A stretch of 14,186 nucleotides of DNA from JACCUZ01 sp038246575 (GTDB taxonomy: Bacteria > Actinomycetota > Actinomycetes > JACCUZ01), in the NCBI GenBank assembly GCA_038246575.1, contig JBBRVU010000104.1:1-14186 (forward strand), given 5' to 3'. How positions within the stretch are numbered: the stretch's first letter is position 1; each line of letters opens with the position of its first letter. The notes below the pieces were generated by a model. The model worked only from the letters and a program-made list of their open reading frames with translations, did no database searches and was not told where the DNA came from. The position numbers and the translations under genes are program-made. Positions 1 through 7,150 of this stretch are shown in pieces.

Positions 1-100
1 GGCCTGCCCCCCCTTATACACTCCGCCCGCGCCCGCGGTGCGCCCCCCCCCCCCGCGGCCGGCGGCGGGCCCCCCCCCTCGACCGGGAGACCTGCCGCGA
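1..100. other. C-rich low-complexity left edge
   Basis: The first hundred bases hold three long cytosine runs: seven at 7-13, twelve at 43-54 and nine at 70-78, set in almost pure G+C. No open frame with coding character, promoter or stable known element is apparent. Runs of this length are rare in the rest of the window, so this may be a contig end with poor base calls rather than biology. The 5' flank of the multicopper oxidase gene, including its promoter, would lie here or further left and cannot be recognised. Confidence 0.6.
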
Positions 101-131
101 CGGTGATCCGATCCACTGCACATCGCGACAT

Positions 132-138
132 GAGGGGG
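132..138 (+). promoter_or_regulatory. Ribosome binding site deciding the oxidase start
   Basis: GAGGGGG lies six bases before the ATG at 145. It favours that start over the in-frame GTG at 103 and the ATG at 130. The ATG at 151 is also in frame but sits twelve bases away. Confidence 0.7.
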
Positions 139-144
139 ACGACC

Positions 145-1833
145 ATGACGATGACCCGACGGGACGCTATGCGGCTCGGCGCCGCTGGAGCAGCCGGCCT
201 GGCTGGCCTCTCGCTCGCGGGGCCGGCCCGTGCGGACCTCGACGACCCCCCTTCGACCATCGGTTCGAGCCTGGCGCCGAAGCACACGCCCCGCCCCTAC
301 GCTGCGTTGTTCCGCCGCCCACCGATCCTGCTCCCGTACGCTCGTGGTGAGGACGAGCAAGGTCGCTACGCCAAGTACGAGCTCACCCAACAGCTCGGCG
401 CCCAGCTGATCGTGCCTGGCCTGGCAACCCTCGTCGCCGGTTACAACGGCATCTTCCCGGGTCCGACCATCAACGCGACCCAGGGCGAGCGCGTCGAGAT
501 CCGTCAGCGCAACGGCCTGCACGCCAGCCCCGTGCACGGCGGGAGGTTCTCCACCTCGACGCACCTGCACGGTTCGGCCTCCCTGCCTCAGTACGACGGC
601 TACGCCAGCGACCTGACTCCCCCCGGACACCAGAAGAACTACCGCTACCCCAACTGGCAGCAGGCGCGGACGCTTTGGTACCACGACCACAACGTGATGG
701 TCACCGCCCAGAACGTGTACTCCGGCCTCGCCGGCCTCTATCCGATCTCGGATGCATACGAGCGAGCGCAGCTGCCGCAGGGTGAGTTCGACGTGCCACT
801 GGTCATCTCGGACGCGTTGTTCAACGCGGACGGGTCGCTGAACTACGTCGACAACTTGCGCAAGGGTCTCTGGGGCGACGTCGTGCTGGTCAACGGCGTC
901 CCCTGGCCGACCATGAAGGTCAAGCCGCGCGTCTACCGCTTCCGGACTCTCGTCGCCGCTGTCACTCGGTCCTTCCGGCCGATCCTGAGCACCGGAGAGC
1001 CTCTGTACGTCGTAGCCACGGACGCCGGCATGGTCCCTGACGTCCAGGCCGTCTCGTCCTTCCGGACGGGGTCGGCCGAGCGGTACGAGGTGCTCATCGA
1101 CTTCCGCAAGTACCGCCCCGGACAGGTCATCGAGCTGCGCAACCTGAGCAACAAGAACAACGAGAACTTCGCCGACACGGACAAGATCATGCGGTTCGTG
1201 GTTGTCGAGGACAGCGGTCAGCCGGACACGTACGTGATCCCGGACCACCTGGACCGGGGACCGGAGCCCTATGCCGACCTCGGGGCCCTGGAAGTGACCC
1301 AGCTGGAGGAGAGCCAGGCGACAGCCGTGCGGCGGATCCGGGTCCAACGCAACTCCGGGTTGTGGACGCTCAACGGAGAGACGTGGGAACAGGTCATCCG
1401 CAGCGGTTACCAGCGGTCGTTCGCCGATCCGCGCAAGAACGCGGTGGAGCTTTGGGAGCTGGAGAATCTCTCCGGCGGGTGGTTCCATCCACTGCACGTC
1501 CACCTCACCGACGGGAAGATCATCGGCCGAAACACCACGCCTGACGGCAAGCCCTTCGCGTGGGAACGCGGACCCAAGGATGTCTTCTACCTCGGCGAGG
1601 CGGAGACGGTGCGGGTGCTCATGCAGTTCAACCTCGGTCCGAGGAACGCCGGCGGTCGCTACATGGTCCACTGCCACAACCTGGTGCACGAGGACCACGA
1701 CATGATGATGCAGTTCAACGTCGGGCCGGTGCCGGACGACATCAACCATCCGGTCAGCGGGGCGCCTCCGGTCTTCGACCTGCTGCCTTACACGCAGCCT
1801 CGTTACGCTCCCAGCCACCCGCTGGGCACCTGA
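145..1833 (+). CDS. Tat-exported multicopper oxidase (CotA/bilirubin oxidase-like)
   Basis: A 562-residue three-domain multicopper oxidase, expected to oxidise phenolic, pigment or metal substrates outside the membrane while reducing O2 to water. The N-terminus has a twin-arginine signal (TRRDAMRLG, residues 4-12), a hydrophobic Ala/Gly/Leu stretch and a likely ARA cleavage site at 30/31. All four copper motifs are present: HLHG at 140-143, WYHDH at 178-182, HPLHVH at 448-453, and HCHNLVHEDHDM at 509-520. The last supplies the type 1 copper ligands Cys510, His515 and axial Met520. An axial Met and the HPLHVH/WYHDH forms fit the CotA, bilirubin oxidase and phenoxazinone synthase group; substrate cannot be read from sequence. 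The start is chosen by the GAGGGGG site and because it gives a clean Tat signal. The stop overlaps the next gene's ATG by one base, so the two are probably translated together. Confidence 0.93.
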   Translation: MTMTRRDAMRLGAAGAAGLAGLSLAGPARADLDDPPSTIGSSLAPKHTPRPYAALFRRPPILLPYARGEDEQGRYAKYELTQQLGAQLIVPGLATLVAGYNGIFPGPTINATQGERVEIRQRNGLHASPVHGGRFSTSTHLHGSASLPQYDGYASDLTPPGHQKNYRYPNWQQARTLWYHDHNVMVTAQNVYSGLAGLYPISDAYERAQLPQGEFDVPLVISDALFNADGSLNYVDNLRKGLWGDVVLVNGVPWPTMKVKPRVYRFRTLVAAVTRSFRPILSTGEPLYVVATDAGMVPDVQAVSSFRTGSAERYEVLIDFRKYRPGQVIELRNLSNKNNENFADTDKIMRFVVVEDSGQPDTYVIPDHLDRGPEPYADLGALEVTQLEESQATAVRRIRVQRNSGLWTLNGETWEQVIRSGYQRSFADPRKNAVELWELENLSGGWFHPLHVHLTDGKIIGRNTTPDGKPFAWERGPKDVFYLGEAETVRVLMQFNLGPRNAGGRYMVHCHNLVHEDHDMMMQFNVGPVPDDINHPVSGAPPVFDLLPYTQPRYAPSHPLGT

Positions 1834-2573
1834 TGCGCCGAGCGGCGGCCCTGGCCGTCGTCCTGCTCATCGCAGGGTGCAGCTCGGCTGCCGGTCCGCC
1901 GGCGACCTACCGACCGTCGGAGGCACCGGCGGTGGCGACCGTCAGCGACGTCGGGAACGAACGACCCGACGTCTCCTATGACGGGCTCATGGTCCGTCGC
2001 CGGGTGGCAGTCGCCTTCCACCTCCATCGTGATGCCAGCGCGTCGGTTGTTCGCCGGGCCGTGCATCGGGCGGCGGACGAAACCGGATGGGACGTGCGCG
2101 ACGTACCGCCGGGGGTGCTCGACGCCACGTTGCTCGAGCACCTGGTGCCCGAGGTTGTCATCCTCTTCCCGCAGAACGCGACGACGATCGACGCCGACCG
2201 GGTCCTGCGGTCGGAGAGCATACGGAGCGTCGATCACACACATACCGAGGAGGTGCTCGTGCACGACCTGAGGATCTCGGCCCGGACCGAGCGTCCGCGA
2301 GCGGCACGACGGGCGGTCGACCGGGAGGGCATCCTGACCGATCTGTTCGGCCGCTACGCGACAAGCCTCCGCCCCCACGGCATCGACGTGCTCTACACCG
2401 GCCCGCTGCTCGGCAACGAGCTCGTCGAGGACGCCGTGGAAACTGTGCGGCGCGCGGCGGGAAGCGCGGCGTCCGTCGGGCCCCGGACCGACCGGGGTGC
2501 CGGTGTCGACATGTCCAAGGAGCCCCGGCCCGATCCCGTTCCCGAGGTCATCCCGACTCACTCGTCGCACTGA
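1833..2573 (+). CDS. Putative lipoprotein of unknown function
   Basis: A 246-residue protein with a textbook lipoprotein signal: MRR, a hydrophobic core, and lipobox LIAG before Cys16. It is therefore predicted to be anchored on the outer face of the membrane. I do not recognise the roughly 230-residue mature domain. It has alternating hydrophobic strands (VAVAFHLH near 60, EVVILFPQ near 110), a histidine-containing segment (DHTHTEEVLVHD, about 146-157) and a long amphipathic helical stretch before a Pro/Asp-rich tail. The ATG overlaps the oxidase TGA (TGATG) and no good ribosome site precedes it, which indicates translational coupling. Both proteins would be extracytoplasmic, so the lipoprotein may tether, metallate or otherwise serve the oxidase; that is inference from context alone. 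The gene converges with the CoxG-like gene, 13 bases away. Confidence 0.8.
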   Translation: MRRAAALAVVLLIAGCSSAAGPPATYRPSEAPAVATVSDVGNERPDVSYDGLMVRRRVAVAFHLHRDASASVVRRAVHRAADETGWDVRDVPPGVLDATLLEHLVPEVVILFPQNATTIDADRVLRSESIRSVDHTHTEEVLVHDLRISARTERPRAARRAVDREGILTDLFGRYATSLRPHGIDVLYTGPLLGNELVEDAVETVRRAAGSAASVGPRTDRGAGVDMSKEPRPDPVPEVIPTHSSH

Positions 2574-2580
2574 GACGGCT

Positions 2581-2595
2581 CAGGGCTCAGCCCTG
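2581..2595. terminator. Short hairpin at the convergent gene junction
   Basis: CAGGGC at 2581-2586 and GCCCTG at 2590-2595 form a six-base perfect stem around a three-base loop. The loop (2587-2589) is the stop codon of the minus-strand CoxG-like gene. The hairpin lies just past the lipoprotein stop at 2573, so it could end transcription in both directions. There is no T run on either side and the stem is short, so the call is tentative. Confidence 0.35.
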
Positions 2596-3231
2596 GCGAC
2601 GCCCCAGCAGACCGCCCACAACTGCCCCGGCCAGCGCAGCCACCGCACCGACCACAACGCCCCACAGGAAGTCCTCCCGGCCGAACGGGCTGCCTTCGGC
2701 CGCGGACGGCGCCGTGAAGACTCCCGGTGCGACGGCGGGTGCCGCGGCCACCCCGGCGACCTCGTGGCGAGGCGCCGGGACTGTCGGTGCCTTTCCGGTG
2801 AGCACGTCGTCGACCGCGCGGAAGAACTCCCCAGCGGTCTTCTTCGCGACCCCGGTGAGCAGCCGCTGCCCGACGCCGCCGATCACGCCGCCGACCGTGG
2901 CGTCGGCCGCGTAGTCGAGAAGTGTCCCGCCGTCACCGGCATCGGCCAGTGTGACGCGCACGTCGGCGCTGACCGTGCCGGGGGCACCCGCCCCGGAGGC
3001 GCGCAGCGTGAAGGCTCCCGGCTCGTCCTTGTCCGTGAGTGACACGTCACCCTGGTAGGTGCCCTTGATCGAGGCGACCCCAGCGCTGACGGTCATCCGA
3101 TAGACGTCGGGCCCGGTCTCCTCCAGCTGCGAGCAGCCCGGGATCGTGCGCACCAGGACTGCCGGGTCGTTGAGCGCTGCCCAGACCTTCTCCCGCGGCG
3201 CGTGCAGCGTGGCGGATCCGTTGACCTTCAC
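2587..3231 (-). CDS. coxG: CoxG-like SRPBCC protein with C-terminal membrane anchor
   Basis: A 214-residue protein. Residues 1 to about 145 match the CoxG/SRPBCC (START-like) family: MKVNGSATLHAPREKVWAAL at the start, then DPAVLVRTIPGC, IKGTYQGDV and the Gly-rich VGGVIGGVGQRLL helix region with AGEFF. A Pro/Ala-rich linker (about 147-180) leads to one transmembrane helix at about 188-209 ending in Arg-Arg. In Oligotropha CO dehydrogenase work, CoxG is linked to membrane attachment of the molybdenum enzyme; the anchor here fits that role. It starts at GTG 3231 with GGAG about six bases upstream, and its GTGA overlaps the stop of the large-subunit gene. It is last in the minus-strand run. The usual MoxR-like CoxD, VWA-type CoxE and XdhC-like CoxF maturation genes are not next to it. 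Confidence 0.87.
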   Translation of the reverse strand: MKVNGSATLHAPREKVWAALNDPAVLVRTIPGCSQLEETGPDVYRMTVSAGVASIKGTYQGDVSLTDKDEPGAFTLRASGAGAPGTVSADVRVTLADAGDGGTLLDYAADATVGGVIGGVGQRLLTGVAKKTAGEFFRAVDDVLTGKAPTVPAPRHEVAGVAAAPAVAPGVFTAPSAAEGSPFGREDFLWGVVVGAVAALAGAVVGGLLGRRQG

Positions 3232-5675
3232 TGGTTCTCCTCTCGGCCCGCGCGCGGTCGTGACCGCAACGACGGGATCTCACCGGCTCGGTGCTGGGCG
3301 CGAAGATGGAACAGCTCGCTGGGCGAGATCGGCATGGACCGGATCGGGAAGCCCTCGGCATCCTCGATCGCGGCGGCGAACACCGCCGCCGAGGGGATGA
3401 CTCCGGCCTCCCCCGCACCCTTGATGCCCAGCGGGTTCAGCGGCGACCGGGTCTCCAGGTGGTCGATCTCGATGTGCGGGACCTCGCTGGCGTAGGGCAT
3501 CAGGAAGTCCATGAATGACGCGTTGAGCAGCTGTCCGTTCTCGTGGTAGACCATCCGCTCGTACAGTGCTCCGCCCACCCCTTGCGCGACGCCGCCGTGC
3601 ACCTGGCCCTCGACGATCATCGGGTTGATCAGCGGTCCGCAGTCGTGGACCACGCAGTAGCGCAGGATGCGGATCTCGGCAGTGTCCGGGTCGGTCTCGA
3701 CGACGGCCACGTGCATCCCGTTGGCGAAGGTCGACCGGATGGGCGAGTAGTAGTCGGTGCCCTCGAGCCCGGGCTCGTCCTGCTCGGCCACCGGCGGCCC
3801 GGCCGCGTCGCCCACCGCGAACTGGGTGGCGGCCTTGGATGCCTCGTCGAACGCGTAGCGCAACGGGTTGGCCAGCACGGCGACGGTGGCCAGCGGGATC
3901 GACGATCCGGGCGAGCCCTTCACCTGCACCACGCCGTCGACGATCTCGAGGTCCCCCGGGTCGGCCTCGAGCGCGTCGCCCGCGACTCGCAACGCCTTCT
4001 CGCGCACCTTCGCTGCCGCCAGAGCGATCGCGTTGCCGCTCATCACCGCGGCCCGCGACGCGAAGGTGCCCACGGCGTAGCCGAACCGGCGGGTGTCTCC
4101 GGTCACCACCTCGACGTCCTCGAACCGCACGCCGAGCTCGTCGGCCGCGATCTGCGCGAACGCCGTGAAGTGTCCCTGCCCCTGCGTCGTCAGGCCGGTT
4201 GCCACCTTCACCTTCCCTGACGACTCGACAACGACGTGCGCGCCTTCGTAGGGCCCGACACCGGTGCCTTCGACGTAACAGGCGATCCCGACGCCGACGC
4301 GACGGCCCTCCGCCCGGGCCGCCGCCGCCATCGCCATGGTCCCGTCCCAGTCCGCCAGGGCTTTCAGCTTGGCCAGCGAGGCCGGGAAGTCTCCAGAGTC
4401 GTAGATCAGCGGCCGGCCGTCCTGAAAGGTCAGCCCGTGGTCGTAGGGCATCTCGTCAGGCTGGATGAAGTTGCGCTCACGCACGTCCGCACGGTCCAGC
4501 CCGAGCTCGTCGGCGATGGCGTCGATCGTGCGCTCCATCGCGTACACCCCTTGCGGGCGACCGGCGCCGCGGTAGGGCGTGACGATGACGGTGTTGGTGT
4601 AGAGCGACCACCACTCGCAGCGGTAGGCACCGGGCTTGTAGGGCCCCAGCAGCTGGGTCGAGGTGATGATGGGCACGATGACGCCGTACGGGGTGTAGGC
4701 GCCGTTGTCGTGCCAGAACGCGACGTCGAGGGCCAGCAGGAACCCCTCGTCGTCGAAGCCGACCTCGACGCGCTGGAGCTGGCCGCGCTCGTGCGCGGAG
4801 GAGATGAAGTGCTCGCGGCGGTCCTCGGTCCACTTGACCTCGCGGTCGAGCCGCTTGGCCGCCCACGGCACCAGGACCTCCTCCGGCCACGGGTGCATGA
4901 TCTTGACGCCGAAGCCGCCGCCCACCATCGGCGCCACGCACTCCACCTTGCCCGGGGGCAGGCCGAGCTTTGCCGCGACCGCTGCCCGGACGCTGGTCGA
5001 GGTCTGGGTAGAGGAGTAGACCCGCATCGATCCGTCAGCCGCGTCCCAGCGGGCGTAGACGCCCTTGCCCTCCATCGGCATCGAGGCACTGCGCTCGATC
5101 GCCAGGTCGAGCGTCAGCCGGTGCGGCGACCCGGCCATCGCCGAGTCGACGTCACCGACCTCGGTGAGCGAGTGTGCCGCGACGTTGTCGGTGACGTCGG
5201 CATGCACGGCGTGCTGCGCCCGGCGGGCGTTGTCCACGCCCACCACGGGGGGCAGTGGCTCATAGGTGACGATGATGCGGTCGACGGCGTCCTCGGCGAG
5301 GTAGCGGTCACCGGCCACCACCATCACGACCGCTTCGCCGACATGGTTGACCTCGTCGCGGGCCAGCGGGTAGCCCGTACGCGGCGCGTAAAGGGTGGGA
5401 TGCGGGATCAGCAGCGGCAACGGCTGCGAGACCGCGCTGCCCTCGGTCTCGTCGGCTGCGAGCAGGTCGTCGTAGGTGTAGACGGCGACAAGCCCGTCGA
5501 CGTCCAGCGCACCGGTCGCGTCGATGTCGATGATCGAGGCGTGGGCGTGCGGGCTGCGCACGAACGCGACCCCGAGCGCGTCGTGACCGAGGTCGTCGAG
5601 GAAGTGCGCAGCGCCCGTGACGAGCTTCGCGTCCTCGACCCGGCGGACCGGTTCGCCGAACAGCTTCGTGGTCAT
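3228..5675 (-). CDS. Molybdenum hydroxylase large subunit (xanthine dehydrogenase family, form II CoxL-like)
   Basis: An 815-residue molybdopterin-cytosine-dinucleotide subunit of the xanthine oxidase family. It would hydroxylate a carbon centre with water-derived oxygen and pass electrons to the 2Fe-2S and FAD subunits. Visible hallmarks are the N-terminal VRRVEDAKLVTGAAHFLDD, the Mo-site GGGFGVK, TTQGQGHFTAFAQIAADELG, FASRAAVMSG, and the catalytic glutamate in KGAGEAG (Glu756). The active-site loop reads PYRGAGR at residues 367-373. True form I CO dehydrogenases have AYRCSFR there, with the copper-binding cysteine. That cysteine is absent, so CO oxidation is unlikely and the substrate is probably a heterocycle, aldehyde or other carbon compound. 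The start at ATG 5675 overlaps the small-subunit stop (ATGA); a longer in-frame start at 5765 would run through the small-subunit gene. It is commonly annotated coxL or xdhA; neither name is safe. Confidence 0.93.
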   Translation of the reverse strand: MTTKLFGEPVRRVEDAKLVTGAAHFLDDLGHDALGVAFVRSPHAHASIIDIDATGALDVDGLVAVYTYDDLLAADETEGSAVSQPLPLLIPHPTLYAPRTGYPLARDEVNHVGEAVVMVVAGDRYLAEDAVDRIIVTYEPLPPVVGVDNARRAQHAVHADVTDNVAAHSLTEVGDVDSAMAGSPHRLTLDLAIERSASMPMEGKGVYARWDAADGSMRVYSSTQTSTSVRAAVAAKLGLPPGKVECVAPMVGGGFGVKIMHPWPEEVLVPWAAKRLDREVKWTEDRREHFISSAHERGQLQRVEVGFDDEGFLLALDVAFWHDNGAYTPYGVIVPIITSTQLLGPYKPGAYRCEWWSLYTNTVIVTPYRGAGRPQGVYAMERTIDAIADELGLDRADVRERNFIQPDEMPYDHGLTFQDGRPLIYDSGDFPASLAKLKALADWDGTMAMAAAARAEGRRVGVGIACYVEGTGVGPYEGAHVVVESSGKVKVATGLTTQGQGHFTAFAQIAADELGVRFEDVEVVTGDTRRFGYAVGTFASRAAVMSGNAIALAAAKVREKALRVAGDALEADPGDLEIVDGVVQVKGSPGSSIPLATVAVLANPLRYAFDEASKAATQFAVGDAAGPPVAEQDEPGLEGTDYYSPIRSTFANGMHVAVVETDPDTAEIRILRYCVVHDCGPLINPMIVEGQVHGGVAQGVGGALYERMVYHENGQLLNASFMDFLMPYASEVPHIEIDHLETRSPLNPLGIKGAGEAGVIPSAAVFAAAIEDAEGFPIRSMPISPSELFHLRAQHRAGEIPSLRSRPRAGREENQ

Positions 5676-6187
5676 GGCGCTGTTCCGCTGTCGCGCCGGT
5701 CCGCCGCAAGGTCGGCCGCGTGGAGCACTGACGCCACGATGTTCTGGTAGCCGGTGCACCGGCACAGGTTGCCGCTGATCGCCTCGCGAGCCTCAGCCTC
5801 GGTGGGCGCGGGGTTCTCCTCGAGGTAGGCCGCGATGGTCGTGAGGAAGCCCGGTGTGCAGAAGCCGCACTGCAACCCGTGACACTCCCGGAACGCCCGC
5901 TGCACGGGGTGCATGTCCTCGGCTGTGCCGAGCCCTTCGACGGTCGTGATCTCGTGCTCGCGCGCGCTGACCGCAAGCATCAGGCAGGACCGCATCGGCT
6001 GCCCGTCGACCAGCACGGTGCAGGCCCCGCACACACCGTGCTCGCAGCCGACGTGGGTGCCGGTGAGCCGCAGGTCGTGGCGCAGGAAGTCACTGAGCAG
6101 CCGGCGGGCAGGCACTTGTTCGTCGTGCCAGACCCCGTTCACCTGAACACGCACGTCGTACAGCTGCTCGGTCGGCTCGACGGTCAT
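5672..6187 (-). CDS. coxS: Molybdenum hydroxylase 2Fe-2S subunit (CoxS-like)
   Basis: A 171-residue iron-sulfur subunit that carries electrons from the Mo site to FAD. The plant-ferredoxin-type cluster ligands are Cys48, Cys53, Cys56 and Cys68 (CEHGVCGAC then RSC). The second cluster ligands are Cys107, Cys110, Cys142 and Cys144 (CGFCTPGF and NLCRCTGY). All eight are present, so both clusters should form. The length is typical for the family. ATG 6187 overlaps the FAD-subunit stop (ATGA), with GGGGAGGG four bases upstream on the minus strand. The downstream end overlaps the large subunit by four bases. The symbol follows the CO dehydrogenase naming by homology only; the complex as a whole does not look like a true CO dehydrogenase. 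Confidence 0.94.
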   Translation of the reverse strand: MTVEPTEQLYDVRVQVNGVWHDEQVPARRLLSDFLRHDLRLTGTHVGCEHGVCGACTVLVDGQPMRSCLMLAVSAREHEITTVEGLGTAEDMHPVQRAFRECHGLQCGFCTPGFLTTIAAYLEENPAPTEAEAREAISGNLCRCTGYQNIVASVLHAADLAADRRDSGTAP

Positions 6188-7047
6188 GCCGCCCTCCCCG
6201 CAGCCTCGGCGAGCGCTCGGGCGGTCAGCACGCCGGCGAGATGACGGCGGTAGTCGGCGGTGGCGTGGATGTCGGGCTCCGGGTCGACCTGCCCGACGGC
6301 GAGGTCCGCCGCGGCCGACCAGTCGGCGGTCGCGCCGTGCTGGCCGGTCACCGCCGCGGTCAGGTCGAGCACCAGCGGCGTCGCGGCCAGCGAGATGTAC
6401 GCCGCCCGCGCCGCGACCACTGCGCCGTCACCGTCGAGCGTCACAGCGACCGCGACACCGCAGACCGCATAGTCCCCGTGCCGCCGGGCCACCTCGACGA
6501 AGGCCGTTCCGGTGCCGGCGGGCGGGCGCAGGAAGGTCGCCTCGACCGCCAGCTCGCCGGGCTCCAGCGCCGACTCGAGCGGCCCCACGAAGAAGTCGGC
6601 CGCCGCGATGTCACGGGTGCCCCCGGCTCGAGCAGCCGTGACACTGCCGCCGGTGAGTGCCAGCACCGCGGTCATCTCACCGCTCGGGTCGGCGTGGACG
6701 ATGGAGCCGACCGTCGTGCCGCGGTTGCGGATCACCGGGTGCGCGACGAGGCGGAGCGCCTGCCGCAGCAGCGGCAACGACTCGAAGGCGGCCGGGTCCC
6801 TCTCGACCTGCGCGTGGCGGGCCAGGGCTCCGACCCGGACGGCATCCGCTCCCGTGCGGACGTAGGACAGCTCGGAGAGGCGGTTGATGTCGACCAGGTG
6901 CGCGGGAGCGGCCAGGCGCATGTTGAGGATCGGCAGCAGGCTCTGGCCGCCGGCCAGGACCTTGCCGTCGCCGCCGACCCGGTCCAGGACGTCGAGGGCC
7001 TCCTCGAGCGTCTCCGGCGCCGTCCAGGCGAAGGGGGAAGGCTTCAC
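6184..7047 (-). CDS. coxM: Molybdenum hydroxylase FAD subunit (CoxM-like)
   Basis: A 287-residue FAD-binding subunit that takes electrons from the 2Fe-2S subunit and hands them to an external acceptor. Two flavin motifs are clear: AGGQSLLPILNMRLA at 32-46, and RNRGTTVGSIVHADPSGE at 107-124. The second motif usually reads T-x-G-G-S; here the first glycine is valine (TTVGS). I have the impression this occurs in related form II sets, but it is worth noting. The C-terminal CO dehydrogenase flavoprotein domain follows, ending at a typical length. Start is GTG 7047, supported by AGGAGAGGA eight bases upstream. The stop overlaps the small-subunit start. It is the first gene of the hydroxylase run, in the canonical M-S-L order. 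Confidence 0.93.
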   Translation of the reverse strand: MKPSPFAWTAPETLEEALDVLDRVGGDGKVLAGGQSLLPILNMRLAAPAHLVDINRLSELSYVRTGADAVRVGALARHAQVERDPAAFESLPLLRQALRLVAHPVIRNRGTTVGSIVHADPSGEMTAVLALTGGSVTAARAGGTRDIAAADFFVGPLESALEPGELAVEATFLRPPAGTGTAFVEVARRHGDYAVCGVAVAVTLDGDGAVVAARAAYISLAATPLVLDLTAAVTGQHGATADWSAAADLAVGQVDPEPDIHATADYRRHLAGVLTARALAEAAGRAA

Positions 7048-7055
7048 CCGGGTGA

Positions 7056-7064
7056 TCCTCTCCT
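7056..7064 (-). promoter_or_regulatory. Ribosome binding site of the FAD-subunit gene
   Basis: On the minus strand AGGAGAGGA sits eight bases ahead of the GTG at 7047. It supports this non-ATG start and shows that the first gene of the hydroxylase run has its own strong initiation site, unlike the coupled gene for the large subunit. Confidence 0.65.
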
Positions 7065-7089
7065 ACGACCCGGCGACGGGCCAGGCCCC

Positions 7090-7118
7090 CCGGCCGCAGG
7101 CGGCGTGCCTGCGGCCGG
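7090..7118. terminator. Strong GC hairpin between permease and hydroxylase genes
   Basis: CCGGCCGCAGGC at 7090-7101 has its exact reverse complement GCCTGCGGCCGG at 7107-7118, giving a 12-bp perfect stem with a five-base loop. GGCC at 7084-7087 can pair with GGCC at 7121-7124 across a 2x2 internal loop, extending it. It lies in the 103-base gap after the permease stop (7151) and before the FAD-subunit GTG (7047), both minus strand. No T run follows, so it is either a GC-type actinobacterial terminator, a partial terminator that tunes expression of the hydroxylase genes relative to the permease, or an mRNA processing/stability element. Confidence 0.6.
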
Positions 7119-7150
7119 AAGGCCCGGGACCGACGAGGTGACTGGAGGGG

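Noticed and set aside
103..144. Earlier GTG start for the multicopper oxidase
   Set aside because: It adds 14 residues before the Tat signal and lacks a well-spaced ribosome site, while the ATG at 145 has GAGGGGG six bases upstream.
1560..1832. Upstream extension of the lipoprotein reading frame
   Set aside because: The frame is open inside the oxidase gene, but the product is shadow-like; the ATG at 1833 gives a perfect lipoprotein signal peptide.
4236..5750. 504-codon open frame on the plus strand
   Set aside because: It is antisense to the molybdenum hydroxylase large and small subunits, whose motifs are unmistakable. Its product is Arg/Val/Asp-rich with no recognisable domain, as expected of a GC-rich shadow frame.
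3228..7047. Aerobic carbon monoxide dehydrogenase operon
   Set aside because: Gene order M-S-L-G matches, but the large-subunit loop lacks the copper-binding cysteine (PYRGAGR in place of AYRCSFR).
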